A stretch of DNA of 34,024 nucleotides from Microbacterium sp. 13-71-7 (GCF_002257455.1 NZ_NCKN01000010.1:1-34024), one strand, 5' to 3'. Numbered from the stretch's first letter, positions 7,206 to 16,437 are shown. Translations and numbers: made by a program. Notes: generated by a model not told the origin, from the sequence alone.

Positions 7206-7211
7206 TACGCT
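7206..7211 (+). promoter_or_regulatory. Candidate leaderless -10 for the MBL-fold gene
   Basis: TACGCT followed by exactly six bases (CGAGGA) and ATG 7218. The spacing puts transcription start on or beside the start codon. No good -35 was seen. Confidence 0.5.
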
Positions 7212-7217
7212 CGAGGA

Positions 7218-7856
7218 ATGCGCATCACCAAGCATGAGCACGCGGCGCTCCGCGTCGACGACCACGGCCAGACCCTGCTCATCGATCCCGGCAGCTTCAC
7301 GCTCCCGCTCGACGAGCTGCACCGCCTCGTGGGTGTCGTGATCACCCACGAGCACCCGGATCACTGGACGCCGGAGCACCTGGACCGGATCCTGCGCGCG
7401 GCCCCCGGCACCCCGATCTTCGCACCGGCCGGCGTGGTCCGCGCCGCAGAGGGATACGAGATCACCGAGGTCGCACCGGGCGACACCGTCACGGCGGGCG
7501 ACTTCACGCTGCGCTTCTTCGGAGGCGTGCATGCGGAGATCCACTCCTCGATCCCCCTCATCGACAACGTCGGCGTGCTGGTGGACGACGAGCTGTACTA
7601 CCCGGGCGACTCCTATGCCGTGCCGGAGGGCGTCGAGGTGGGCACGCTCGCCGCGCCGCTGGGCGCCCCGTGGCTCAAGATCGGCGAGGCGATCGACTTC
7701 GTGCTCGCGGTCAAGCCCCGCCGTGCGTTCGGCACGCACGACATGACACTCTCCGTGATCGGCGCGAACATGCACCGCGGACGGCTGAAGTGGGCCACCG
7801 AGCAGAACGGCGGCGAGTTCTTCGAACTGGATCCCGGCGACGACCTCGAGGTCTGA
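7218..7856 (+). CDS. MBL-fold metallo-hydrolase
   Basis: Metallo-beta-lactamase superfamily protein of 212 residues, resembling the small YcbL/UlaG-like hydrolases; cytosolic. The metal-binding signature THEHPDHW gives H44, H46, D48 and H49. Further ligands are likely in FGGVHAEIH, YPGDSY and FGTHDM. The substrate cannot be told. ATG 7218 is preferred over an in-frame ATG-less extension upstream because the domain starts with MRITKHEHAALRV and TACGCT lies six bases before it. Its stop is one base from the GTG of the acetyltransferase gene, so the two are one operon, the first chromosomal unit beyond the tRNA. Confidence 0.9.
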   Translation: MRITKHEHAALRVDDHGQTLLIDPGSFTLPLDELHRLVGVVITHEHPDHWTPEHLDRILRAAPGTPIFAPAGVVRAAEGYEITEVAPGDTVTAGDFTLRFFGGVHAEIHSSIPLIDNVGVLVDDELYYPGDSYAVPEGVEVGTLAAPLGAPWLKIGEAIDFVLAVKPRRAFGTHDMTLSVIGANMHRGRLKWATEQNGGEFFELDPGDDLEV

Positions 7857-7857
7857 G

Positions 7858-8394
7858 GTGGCGGACTCCCCCGCCGCACGGCTCCTGCCCGCGCCGACAC
7901 CCCGCCTGCGCTTCCGCGAGATGGAGGACGACGACCTCGACGCGATCGCCGCGCTCCTCGGAGATCCGGAGGTCATGGCGTTCTATCCGACCACGAAGAC
8001 GAGGGACGAGAGCGCCGAGTGGATCGCGAACCAGCAGCGGCGCTACGCGCAGGACGGCCACGGCCTCTGGATCATCGAGACTCCGGAGGGGCGGTTCCTC
8101 GGAGACTGCGGGATCACCTGGCAGACGTACAACGGGATCGCCGTCCGCGAGGTCGGCTACCATGTGCGCGCAGACCGGCAGGGCGAGGGATTGGCGACCG
8201 AGGCCGCACAGGCCTGCGTCGACGTCGTGCGCCGCGAGTTCGCCCCGACCACGTTGACCGCGATCATCCATCCGCAGAACATCGCATCGCTGCGGGTGGC
8301 GGCCAAGCTCGGCATGACGCACATCGCCGACGACCACGCCCATCCGTGGATCGTCCGCACGGTCATGGGGATGCAGGTCACGCCTCGGCGTTAG
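7858..8394 (+). CDS. GNAT family N-acetyltransferase
   Basis: Acetyl-CoA-dependent N-acetyltransferase of 178 residues of the RimJ/RimL-like group (Acetyltransf_3). TPRLRFREMEDDDLDAIAALLGDPEVM is the usual beginning; the pyrophosphate-binding loop is RQGEGLA (107-113), followed by a NIASLRVAAKLGM segment near the end. The substrate is unknown; relatives act on ribosomal proteins, antibiotics or small amines. The start is GTG 7858, one base after the preceding stop, with GAGG in the end of the MBL gene as ribosome binding site. It is convergent with the antiporter, overlapping it by 17 bases at the 3' end. Confidence 0.91.
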   Translation: MADSPAARLLPAPTPRLRFREMEDDDLDAIAALLGDPEVMAFYPTTKTRDESAEWIANQQRRYAQDGHGLWIIETPEGRFLGDCGITWQTYNGIAVREVGYHVRADRQGEGLATEAAQACVDVVRREFAPTTLTAIIHPQNIASLRVAAKLGMTHIADDHAHPWIVRTVMGMQVTPRR

Positions 8395-9535
8395 CCGGTG
8401 GCGGGGCCGCCGCGGCGTTCCGTCTCGACACCACCGCGACCGCGGCCGAGGACGCGACCACCGCCACGAGCGCCCCGAGCAGGATCGCCGCCCCCTCCCC
8501 GGGAAGGAGCGCCCTGGTCTCGACGCCCAGCGCCACCGCCGCGACGGGGACGCCGAGCTGCCCCGCCGACGCCACCGTCTGCGCCCAGGGCAGGCCGGTG
8601 ACGCGCCCCGCGAGGTGCGCGACGACCGCCGCGGCGCCCAGCGCGAGTCCGAGCAGGATCATCTGCGGGTGGGTTCCCAGGTCCCGCAGGTTGATCGAGG
8701 CCCCCAGCCAGACGAAGAACAGGGGTCCGAAGAAGCCCTCGGTCATCCCGAAGAGCTGACGGGCGAGGCGTCGCGGCTGGCCCACGGCCGAGAGCACCAG
8801 TCCGAGCGTGAAGCCCGCCATCATCACCGAGACGTGCGTGAACTGGGCGATGCCCGCCAGCCCGAACAGCGCCAGCAGGCTGAATCGCAGCTCGAGCGCG
8901 AACTGCCGCGATTCCGACACCTCGTGCAGCACGCGCAGGCGGTGTGTGCCGATCCGGCGCAGCACCACCACGAGCAGCACGCCGACCACGGCGATGCCCA
9001 CCCCGCCGAGCGCGACGAGCGGCACGCGCTCGGGCTGCAGCACAAGCGGGAGCGCGACGATGCAGGCCACGTCCGCGATCGCGATCTGCGCGATGAGCTG
9101 CGCGGCCGAATCGGCCGAGATGTCGAGGGACTGCAGCATGGGCAGCACGAGCGCGGCAGAGGAGGACGCGATGAGGACCGAGTAGACCGCCCCGTGCGCG
9201 GTGCCGAACAGCAGCGCGGTTCCGATGCCGAGCGCCACGGCGACCGCGGCCACGATCCCGGCCCCCGCCGCCCCGCGCCCCACGGCCGCACGCACGACGG
9301 TGTCCCGGATCGGGATGTGCGAGCCGATCACGAGCATGATGAGCCCGAACCCGAGCTGGGCGAGCAGCGTGAACGTCGGCTCCGCCGCGTCCACCCAGCC
9401 GAACCCGGTCGAACCGATCACGAGGCCGGCCCCGAGCTCGCCGGCGATCACCGGGATCCGCCAGGCGCGCCGGGCGGAGAGCGCCGGGCCGGAGAGGCCC
9501 ACCAGCACCAGCAGCGCCAGGGTCGCGAACGTCAT
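8378..9535 (-). CDS. Cation/proton antiporter (CPA2/KefB-like membrane domain)
   Basis: Integral membrane protein of 385 residues matching the Na+/H+ exchanger family (CPA2). About 11-12 hydrophobic segments are visible. IPVIAGELGAGLVIGSTGFG near the N-terminus and the conserved IAIADVACIVALPLVL segment with an acidic residue in a membrane helix (ion-binding site) are typical. No TrkA-N/RCK domain follows, so it is the short form. It probably exchanges Na+ or K+ for H+. ATG 9535 is chosen because TAGAGT lies six bases upstream; a GTG two codons earlier is possible. The 3' end overlaps the convergent acetyltransferase gene. Confidence 0.9.
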   Translation of the reverse strand: MTFATLALLVLVGLSGPALSARRAWRIPVIAGELGAGLVIGSTGFGWVDAAEPTFTLLAQLGFGLIMLVIGSHIPIRDTVVRAAVGRGAAGAGIVAAVAVALGIGTALLFGTAHGAVYSVLIASSSAALVLPMLQSLDISADSAAQLIAQIAIADVACIVALPLVLQPERVPLVALGGVGIAVVGVLLVVVLRRIGTHRLRVLHEVSESRQFALELRFSLLALFGLAGIAQFTHVSVMMAGFTLGLVLSAVGQPRRLARQLFGMTEGFFGPLFFVWLGASINLRDLGTHPQMILLGLALGAAAVVAHLAGRVTGLPWAQTVASAGQLGVPVAAVALGVETRALLPGEGAAILLGALVAVVASSAAVAVVSRRNAAAAPPPANAEA

Positions 9536-9541
9536 GCGCAC

Positions 9542-9547
9542 ACTCTA
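9542..9547 (-). promoter_or_regulatory. Candidate leaderless -10 for the antiporter
   Basis: Minus-strand TAGAGT, six bases (GTGCGC) and then ATG 9535. No Shine-Dalgarno sequence lies between. Confidence 0.5.
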
Positions 9548-9634
9548 GATCCGCGAGTCCTCGTCGTCCCGGACCCGGGGCCGCCTGATCCGCGCCGTCC
9601 GCGCGGCGTCGCCCGGCGGGCCGGACGCCGGAGC

Positions 9635-12130
9635 TCAGCCGACGAGACTCTCCTGCGCCCGGCGCACCCGGATCGCACGCCGCTGGTGGTCTCGCTGCTC
9701 GCTCACGAGCCGGCGGAGCGCGGCGGGGGCGTCGGGATGCGCATCGAGCCAGGCGTCGACGAGCTCGGTCGTCTCCGCGTCCGGATACAGTCCGATCACC
9801 AGGCGCCGGGCGATCTCGATCGAGCGATCCGCCCACGCCGCCTCGATGTGCGAGAAGTACTCCGCGTCGAAGCCGGCCACGAGATCGCGTCGCCCGCCCG
9901 CCCCGAAACCGCGGATCGTGGCGTCGAGGTGGTCGTTCGTGAGCGTCAGATCGCCCCAGGCGGCGCGCCAGTCGGCCGCGCGCACGGCGGCGCTCGGCGT
10001 CGACGCCGCGGCCGCGAGCGCCGCCGTGCGGCCGCTCGCCGTGTGGTCGCGCAGCTGCTCCTCGGTGATCTCCTCCGCCCCGGCATGACCCGTGGCGACG
10101 AGCGCGGTGAGCAGCTCCCAGCGCAGGTCGGCGTCCATCGGGAGGCCCTCGGGTCCGGATCCGATCAGCAGCGTCGAGACATCGAGACGGCGGCGGTCGT
10201 CGAACGCTGCCGCGGCGGCGAACGCGCGCGCCCAGATGAGCTGCGCGTCGCTGCCCCCGGCCGCCCCGCCGAGCGCCGCCCACGTCGCGTCCAGCCACGC
10301 GGCCCGCGCCTCCGCCACGGCCTCCTCGGGCAGGTAGTGCCCGATCGCGAACGGCGCGTTCAGCACGACGCCGCCGAGCAGGGCGCTGTCCGTTTCGGCC
10401 GGCGCATGCGCCGCGACGATCCCGAGGTAGCGGGCGACGGCGAGTTCGCCGTCCCGCGTCGCGTTCCACAGCGCGGACCAGAGCAGGGCGCGCGCGAGCG
10501 GATCGTCGAGCGAGGACAGCCCCCGCTCGACGGCCGCGAGAGAGCGCGGATCGAGCCGCGCCTTGGCGTAGGTGAGGTCGCCGTCGTTGAGCAGGACGAG
10601 GTCGGCATCCGGCAGCGCGACAGGGGTCCGCTCCTCGGCGATGTCGACCGGGATCCGCTCGCGCAGCACGAGCGCGTGGTCGCGCAGGTCGTACAGGCCG
10701 ATCTGCAGCCGGTGCGGGCGCGGATCCGTCTGGACGACGACGGCCGAGCCGTCCTCCCCGCGCTCGAGGCTCAGCGTGCTCATCCCGGTGGTCTGCAGCC
10801 ACGCCCGCGCCCAGGTGCGCATGTCGCGGCCCGAGGCCTGTTCGAGCTCGACCAGCAGGTCTTCGAGGGTGGTGTTGCCGAAGGCGTGCCGCGCGAAGTA
10901 GCGGCGGGCGCCCTCGAAGAACGCGCCCTCGCCCGCGAAAGCCACGAGCTGCTTGAGCACGGCCGCGCCCTTGGCGTACGTGATGCCGTCGAAGTTGAGC
11001 TTCGCCGCCTCGAGGTCGGCGATGTCGGCGACGATCGGATGGGTGCTCGGCAGCTGGTCCTGGGTGTACGCCCAGGCCTTGCGCCGGTTCGCGAACGCGA
11101 CCCAGGCGTCGGCGAACTCGGTCGCGGCGACCGAGGCGTGCGATCCCATGTAATCCGCGAACGACTCCTTCAGCCACAGGTCGTCCCACCAGGTCATGGT
11201 GACCAGGTCGCCGAACCACATGTGCGCCATCTCGTGCAGGATCGTGTTCGCCCTCGCCTGCCGCTGTGCACGGGTCGCGGCTCCCCGATAGAGGTAGGAC
11301 TCGGTGAAGGTCACCAGGCCGGGGTTCTCCATGGCGCCGATGTTGTACTCCGGCACGAAGATCTGGTCGTACTTGCCCCACGGGTACGGGAAGGCGAACG
11401 CCTCCGCGAAGAAGTCCAGACCCTGCCGGGTGATCTCGAGGATCTCGTCGGCGGCGAGGTGCTCGGCCATCGAGGCGCGGCTGAGCACCGAGAGCGGCAC
11501 GACGAGATCGCCGCGGCGCCATTCGGACGACACGCGCGCATAGGGTCCCGCCGCGATGCAGGTCAGATAGCTCGACAGCGGCAGCGTCGGTGCGAACTCC
11601 ACGGTCTGCACGCCGTCCTGGGCGCTCGTGGTCGCGGGCGACTGGTTCGACAGCACCTCCCAGCCCTCGCGAGCGGTCACCACGACCGTGATCGCCGCCT
11701 TCATGTCCGGCTGCTCGAAGCACGCCATGAAACGGCGCGCGTCGGCCGGCTCGTCGTGCGTGTACAGGTACACGCCCCCGTCCACGGGGTCGGCGAAGCG
11801 GTGCAGTCCCTCCCCCGAGCGGCTGTAGGCGCCGGTGGCGCGGATGACCACGGTGTTGTGCTCGGCGAGATCGGCGAGGCGGATCCGCGCGCCGTCCCAC
11901 TCGACCTCCCGCTGCTGCCCGTTCACCACGACGTCGTGCACGGCCTCGCCAACGAAGTCGGCCCAGGTCTCGGTCGTGCGCGCGTCGAACTCGAGCGTCG
12001 TGGCCACAGGGAACCCGGTGTTCGCCGGGTCGGTCGCGCCGGTGACATCGAGCTCGACCCGAAGCCGGTGCAGATCGACGCTCCCGGATCGAGCGGCGGT
12101 CTCGGTGCGGGTGAGGTTGGCGGTGGTCAT
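9635..12130 (-). CDS. pepN: Aminopeptidase N (M1 family)
   Basis: Zinc metalloaminopeptidase of 831 residues, removing N-terminal amino acids from peptides in the cytosol; the length is normal for actinobacterial PepN. The exopeptidase motif GAMEN is at 265-269, and the zinc site HEMAH gives H299, E300, H303 with E322 in KESFADY. An ERAP1-like helical domain fills the C-terminal half. ATG 12130 (MTTANLTRTET) was taken because homology starts just after it; the longer open frame upstream has no similarity. AACGAT lies six bases before the start and no ribosome binding site is seen. It diverges from the YbaK-like gene across 80 bases. Confidence 0.96.
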   Translation of the reverse strand: MTTANLTRTETAARSGSVDLHRLRVELDVTGATDPANTGFPVATTLEFDARTTETWADFVGEAVHDVVVNGQQREVEWDGARIRLADLAEHNTVVIRATGAYSRSGEGLHRFADPVDGGVYLYTHDEPADARRFMACFEQPDMKAAITVVVTAREGWEVLSNQSPATTSAQDGVQTVEFAPTLPLSSYLTCIAAGPYARVSSEWRRGDLVVPLSVLSRASMAEHLAADEILEITRQGLDFFAEAFAFPYPWGKYDQIFVPEYNIGAMENPGLVTFTESYLYRGAATRAQRQARANTILHEMAHMWFGDLVTMTWWDDLWLKESFADYMGSHASVAATEFADAWVAFANRRKAWAYTQDQLPSTHPIVADIADLEAAKLNFDGITYAKGAAVLKQLVAFAGEGAFFEGARRYFARHAFGNTTLEDLLVELEQASGRDMRTWARAWLQTTGMSTLSLERGEDGSAVVVQTDPRPHRLQIGLYDLRDHALVLRERIPVDIAEERTPVALPDADLVLLNDGDLTYAKARLDPRSLAAVERGLSSLDDPLARALLWSALWNATRDGELAVARYLGIVAAHAPAETDSALLGGVVLNAPFAIGHYLPEEAVAEARAAWLDATWAALGGAAGGSDAQLIWARAFAAAAAFDDRRRLDVSTLLIGSGPEGLPMDADLRWELLTALVATGHAGAEEITEEQLRDHTASGRTAALAAAASTPSAAVRAADWRAAWGDLTLTNDHLDATIRGFGAGGRRDLVAGFDAEYFSHIEAAWADRSIEIARRLVIGLYPDAETTELVDAWLDAHPDAPAALRRLVSEQRDHQRRAIRVRRAQESLVG

Positions 12131-12210
12131 GGATCCATCGTTCCATGCTCCGCGCGTGCGCCGGGCGGAAGGGCGCCTCGGCGCCCCGAGCCCTGTGCCA
12201 GCATGGTCGC

Positions 12211-12702
12211 ATGACAGAGCAGACCGCCTCCCTCCCCGAGCGCAGCAGGATCGTGCAGGAGCACGTGCGCGCCGCGGGTCTCTCCGCACAAGTGCGCGAG
12301 CTGCCCGATTCCGCACGCACCGCGGTCGAGGCCGCCGCCGCGCTGGGCTGCGAGGTCGGCGCGATCGGATCCAGCCTGCTCTTCCTCGCGGACGGCGAAC
12401 CGCTGCTCGTGATGACGAGCGGCCGGCACAGGGTCGACGTCGACCTGCTCACCGCGGCCGTGGGCGCGGAGACCGTCTCGATGGCGCCCGCGGCGACCGT
12501 GCGCGAGGTGACGGGTCAGGCGATCGGCGGCGTGGCCCCGGTCGGCCATCCCGCTCCGGTGCGGACCGTGGTGGACGCCGCGCTCCGGGACTACGACGTG
12601 GTCTGGACCGCGGGCGGAACCCCGCACACCGTCATGCCGATGACGTTCGACGAACTCGTGGCCCTCACCGGCGGCGAGGTCATCGCCGTCGCCGCGGACT
12701 GA
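12211..12702 (+). CDS. YbaK/EbsC-type aminoacyl-tRNA deacylase
   Basis: YbaK/ProX editing-domain protein of 163 residues. Family members hydrolyse mischarged aminoacyl-tRNA, such as Cys-tRNA-Pro, in trans in the cytosol. Family features are an N-terminal helix with VQEHVRAAGL, the LGCEVGAIGSSLLFLADGEPLLVMTSGRHRVD core in shortened form, and VTGQAIGGVAPVGHPAPV near the active site. ATG 12211 is preferred over an in-frame ATG 66 bases upstream because the domain starts there. CAGCAT lies exactly six bases before it. It shares its upstream region with pepN on the other strand. Confidence 0.88.
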   Translation: MTEQTASLPERSRIVQEHVRAAGLSAQVRELPDSARTAVEAAAALGCEVGAIGSSLLFLADGEPLLVMTSGRHRVDVDLLTAAVGAETVSMAPAATVREVTGQAIGGVAPVGHPAPVRTVVDAALRDYDVVWTAGGTPHTVMPMTFDELVALTGGEVIAVAAD

Positions 12703-12757
12703 GGTCGTCCTTCGCGGATCCCTGGGCGCAGTCCAGGAGGCGTCCAGATTCGGTCCC

Positions 12758-12763
12758 TACCGT
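12758..12763 (+). promoter_or_regulatory. Candidate -10 for the acyltransferase gene
   Basis: TACCGT lies eight bases before ATG 12772. GGAAAGGG occupies the gap as a possible ribosome binding site, so this transcript would have a minimal leader if the element is used. Confidence 0.35.
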
Positions 12764-12771
12764 GGAAAGGG

Positions 12772-13929
12772 ATGTCACAGAACGGTAACGGCAGGATCAG
12801 TTCCCTCGACGGACTCCGCGGACTCGCCGCGGGGATCGTCCTCATCCACCATGCGTCCCTGATCGCGGAACCGTGGATCGACCCGGCCGGCTGGGCACTG
12901 CTCACGCAGTCGCCGCTCAAGCTGCTCCTCGCCGGATCCGAGGCGGTCATGGTGTTCTTCGTGCTGTCCGGCATGGTCGTCGCGCTGCCCGCGCTGCGGC
13001 CGGGATTCTCCTGGGCGCGGTACTACCCCGCCCGCCTGATCCGGCTTTACGTGCCGGTGATCGCCGCGCTCGGCGCCGCCGCGCTCCTCGTCCAGCTGAT
13101 CCCGCGCGACGCGTCCACGATGCCCGAGAACTCGTGGATGCAGGATGCGCAGGCCACGAGCGTCTCCGCCGGCGACGTGCTGTCCCAGATGACGCTCCTG
13201 CGTTCGAACTATCCGATCGACAACGTTCTGTGGTCGCTCCGCTGGGAGCTGTTCTTCTCCCTGCTGCTGCCGCTGTACCTCTGGGCCGCGCTGCGGATCC
13301 GCCGTTTCGCGGTGCCCGCCGCGGCGTTCGCGGTCGTGCTCATGTTCGTGGGGCGCGCGACCGGGGAGTCGGCGCTCGCCTATCTGCCGGTGTTCCTGCT
13401 CGGAACCCTGCTCGCGGTGCGGTTCGCGGATCTGCAGGCCTGGGCCGAGCGTCCGCGCGTGCGCCGCGCGCTCCCCTGGCTCGCGGTCATCGCCTGCGCC
13501 CTGCTCATCGCGAGCTGGCTGGCGCGTCCGATCACGGCCGGCACCCCCGCGGCCGATGTGCTCTGGGCGCTCGCGGCCGCCGGCGCGGCGCTGCTGGTCG
13601 TCCTCGCCCTCGTGTGGCCGAGGGCCCGCAGGGCGCTCGACGCCCGGCCGATGCAGTGGCTGGGGCGCGTGTCGTTCAGCCTCTACCTCGTGCACGCCCC
13701 GATCCTGGCGTCGCTCTGCTACCTGCTCGGGGCCGAGCAGTGGTGGCTCGCGTGCCTGATCGGGATCCCGCTGAGCCTCGCGGTCGCCGCACTGTTCCAC
13801 GCGCTCGTCGAGCGGCAGGCGCAGGACCTCGCCCGGCAGGCCGGCGCGATCGGCGCCGCCCTCGCGGAGCGGGTGCACGTGCGCCGCATCAGCGCCGCCC
13901 GACGCGTCGCCCTCGCCCGCACCCGCTGA
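12772..13929 (+). CDS. Acyltransferase 3 family membrane protein
   Basis: Polytopic membrane O-acyltransferase of 385 residues. The family moves acyl groups, often acetyl, onto surface sugars, peptidoglycan or lipids. The conserved start ISSLDGLRGLAAGIVLIHH contains the catalytic-type Arg and His; FFVLSGMVV and RLIRLYVPV follow, then about ten membrane segments and a late SFSLYLVHAPIL motif. There is no SGNH domain, so it is the membrane-only form. GGAAAGGG directly precedes the ATG. It converges on the P-type ATPase gene, with a long hairpin between. The acceptor substrate is unknown. Confidence 0.92.
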   Translation: MSQNGNGRISSLDGLRGLAAGIVLIHHASLIAEPWIDPAGWALLTQSPLKLLLAGSEAVMVFFVLSGMVVALPALRPGFSWARYYPARLIRLYVPVIAALGAAALLVQLIPRDASTMPENSWMQDAQATSVSAGDVLSQMTLLRSNYPIDNVLWSLRWELFFSLLLPLYLWAALRIRRFAVPAAAFAVVLMFVGRATGESALAYLPVFLLGTLLAVRFADLQAWAERPRVRRALPWLAVIACALLIASWLARPITAGTPAADVLWALAAAGAALLVVLALVWPRARRALDARPMQWLGRVSFSLYLVHAPILASLCYLLGAEQWWLACLIGIPLSLAVAALFHALVERQAQDLARQAGAIGAALAERVHVRRISAARRVALARTR

Positions 13930-13946
13930 CCCCTCCCACATCCCGC

Positions 13947-13992
13947 GTCGTCCCTGTGAGCGGCGTCCATGGCGTCCGCTCACGGGGACGAC
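13947..13992. terminator. Long hairpin between convergent genes
   Basis: Arms 13947-13963 and 13976-13992 pair over 17 bases with a single G-T, around a 12-base loop. There is no T-run on either side, so this would be a T-less actinobacterial type of bidirectional terminator. It separates the acyltransferase stop (13929) from the ATPase stop (14011). Confidence 0.7.
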
Positions 13993-14010
13993 TCGAAGGT
14001 GGAGGGGTGC

Positions 14011-16425
14011 TCAGGGGTGGCGGCGACGGCGGCGACGGGACACGGCGCCGTAGACCGCGCGCAGGACGGCGCGGGCTCCGAACCGGACCGCGATCCCGGC
14101 GGCGCCGAACGCGCACGCGATCAGCACCGCGCGGGGATCGTGCAGGTCGATGGAGAAGACCCGGGATCCGAGCGGGGTGAGGATCACCACGAGCATGCCG
14201 CCGATCATCGCGCCCACGAGCCCGACCTTCCACGGCCGGAAGGGGCGGGCGACCGTGATCAGGACGAAGAACGCCACGATCACGAGCGCGAGGAAGCCCG
14301 TCGACGCGTTCAGCACGAGCTCGTCGTGCCCCGTGCCGAACACGGCGCGCGCGGTCAGGTATGCGCCGTAGGAGGCCAGCGCCGCACCGATGCCGCCCGG
14401 CACGGCCGCATCGAGCACCCGGCGCACGAAGCCGTCCTGGGCGCGGGCCGTGTTCGGGGCCAGGGCGAGGAAGAACGCGGGGATCCCGATCGTGAACCAC
14501 GCGATGAGCGTGACGTGCCGGGGCAGGAACGGGAACGGCACGGCGGTGACCGCGACCAGCAGCGCGAGCAGGATCGAGTACAGCGTCTTGGTGAGGAACA
14601 GGGTCGCGACCCGCTCGATGTTGCCGATCACGCGGCGCCCCTCCGCGACCACGTGCGGCAGCGTGGCGAAGGAGTTGTCCAGCAGCACGATGCGCGAGAC
14701 GGCGCGGGCCGCCGGCGAACCGGATCCCATCGCCACGCCGACATCGGCGTCCTTGAGCGCGAGCACGTCGTTGACGCCGTCGCCGGTCATCGCCACGACG
14801 CGCCCGTCCTCCTGCAGCGCGTGCACCATCGCGCGCTTCTGGCTCGGGGTCACCCGGCCGAACGCGGTGCGGTCCCGCACCTCGCCGCCGAACCGCGCCG
14901 AATCCGGATCCAGGCTGCGCGCGTCGACCGCGTCGCGCCCGTTCGGTACTCCGGCCTCGGCGGCGATCGCACCGACCGCGACCGCGTTGTCGCCGGAGAT
15001 GACCTTGATCTCGACGTCCTGCTCCGCGAAGTACGCGATGGCTCCTGGCGCCTCGGCGCGCAGACGCTGGTCCAGGATCACGAGCGCGGTCGCGACCAGT
15101 CCGCCAGGGAGCCCGTCGCCCTGCGCCTCCGGATCCGGCAGCGCGCCGTCGCTGCGTGCGAGGGCGAGCACGCGCAGGCCCTCCGACGCGAGCGCGTCGG
15201 AACGGGTGCGGGCGGCATCGCCGTCCGCGAGCAGCACATCCGGGGCGCCGAGCACCCAGCTCTCCACGGTGCCCGTGGCGGCATCGGCCGTCTGCATCGC
15301 CGCCCACTTGCGGGACGAGGAGAAGGCTATGGACGTCTGCGCATCGAGCGCCGGCGCATCGCCGACGTGCTCGAGGATCGCCGCCATGCTGGCGTTGGGC
15401 TTCCCCTCCGCGCGGCCGATCGCGGCGAGGGCGGCGTCGATGCGGTCGTCGTCCACGCCGAGGCGCTCCACGGCGCCCACCCGCATGCCGTCCTCGGTCA
15501 GGGTCCCGGTCTTGTCCGTGCACACCACGTCCACGCGGGCGAGCTGCTCGATCGCCGGCAGATCCTGCACGAGGCAGTTCCGGCGTCCGAGGCGGATGAC
15601 GCCCACCGCCATCGCGACGCTCGTCATGAGCACGAGGCCCTCCGGCACCATCGGCACGAGCGCGGCGACGAGACCCTGCACCGCCTTGCGCCAGTCCTCC
15701 GCACGCCCCCAGATCTGGTTGACGATCGTGAGGACGCCGACCGGGATCAGCGCCCACGTGACGTATTTGAGGATCTGGTCGATGCCCGCGCGCAGCTGCG
15801 AGGAGGGCTTGCGGAACTCGGACGCCTCCTTGGCGAGGCGGGCGGCGTACGCGTGCTCGCCGACGGCGGTGGCGCGGAAGCTCGCGGATCCCGCGGCGAC
15901 GAAGCTGCCGGACTTGAGCTCGTATCCGGCGCCGGCGAGGACCGGCTCCGACTCGCCCGTGAGCAGCGACTCGTCGACCTCGAGGCCCGTCGCGTCGAGT
16001 ACCTCGCCGTCGACGGGGATCTGATCCCCGGCGGCGACGAGCACGACGTCGTCGAGCACGAGCTCCTCCGCGTCGATCTCCACGACGCCCTCCGCCCGCT
16101 CCACGCGGGCCGGCGCCTTGCTGAGCAGCGCGAGCCGGTCCAGAGTGCGCTTCGCGCGCACCTCCTGCACCATGCCGACGACGCTGTTCACGATGATGAG
16201 CAGTCCGAAGAGCCCGTCGATGAAGTACCCGGTGCTCAGGATGAGCAGGAGCATCACGAGGTAGATCCCGTTCACGCGGGTGAAGGCGTTCGCCCGGAAG
16301 ATCTCCCCGAAGCTGCGACTCGTGCGCGACTCGATGGCGTTGCTCTCGCCGCGCGAGATCCTCTCGGTCACCTGCGCGGCGGTCAGCGGGGCACGGGTCG
16401 CCTGGGCGGGGCTTCCGGGTGTCAT
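14011..16425 (-). CDS. ctpE: CtpE-like P-type cation ATPase
   Basis: P-type ATPase of 804 residues, close in length and motifs to mycobacterial CtpE, which takes up Ca2+ at the cytoplasmic membrane. Actuator motif LTGES is at 155-159; transmembrane metal-site segment MVPEGLVLMTS follows around 259-269. The phosphorylated Asp304 sits in CTDKTGTLTE, and TGDGVND occurs in the hinge. The substrate is inferred from overall resemblance, above all PEGLVLMTSVAMAVGVIRLG; no CPx metal motif is present, which argues against a copper or zinc pump. TACGGT lies six bases before the ATG with no ribosome binding site. Confidence 0.88.
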   Translation of the reverse strand: MTPGSPAQATRAPLTAAQVTERISRGESNAIESRTSRSFGEIFRANAFTRVNGIYLVMLLLILSTGYFIDGLFGLLIIVNSVVGMVQEVRAKRTLDRLALLSKAPARVERAEGVVEIDAEELVLDDVVLVAAGDQIPVDGEVLDATGLEVDESLLTGESEPVLAGAGYELKSGSFVAAGSASFRATAVGEHAYAARLAKEASEFRKPSSQLRAGIDQILKYVTWALIPVGVLTIVNQIWGRAEDWRKAVQGLVAALVPMVPEGLVLMTSVAMAVGVIRLGRRNCLVQDLPAIEQLARVDVVCTDKTGTLTEDGMRVGAVERLGVDDDRIDAALAAIGRAEGKPNASMAAILEHVGDAPALDAQTSIAFSSSRKWAAMQTADAATGTVESWVLGAPDVLLADGDAARTRSDALASEGLRVLALARSDGALPDPEAQGDGLPGGLVATALVILDQRLRAEAPGAIAYFAEQDVEIKVISGDNAVAVGAIAAEAGVPNGRDAVDARSLDPDSARFGGEVRDRTAFGRVTPSQKRAMVHALQEDGRVVAMTGDGVNDVLALKDADVGVAMGSGSPAARAVSRIVLLDNSFATLPHVVAEGRRVIGNIERVATLFLTKTLYSILLALLVAVTAVPFPFLPRHVTLIAWFTIGIPAFFLALAPNTARAQDGFVRRVLDAAVPGGIGAALASYGAYLTARAVFGTGHDELVLNASTGFLALVIVAFFVLITVARPFRPWKVGLVGAMIGGMLVVILTPLGSRVFSIDLHDPRAVLIACAFGAAGIAVRFGARAVLRAVYGAVSRRRRRRHP

Positions 16426-16431
16426 GCGATC

Positions 16432-16437
16432 ACCGTA
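16432..16437 (-). promoter_or_regulatory. Candidate leaderless -10 for the P-type ATPase
   Basis: Minus-strand TACGGT, six bases (GATCGC), then ATG 16425. No Shine-Dalgarno sequence and only a weak -35. Confidence 0.5.

Noticed and set aside
8391-12452. Very long open frames (over 1000 codons) on both strands across the antiporter-pepN region
   Set aside because: They are shadows of real genes in GC-rich DNA: low complexity, Arg/Gly/Ala-rich, and no family motifs.
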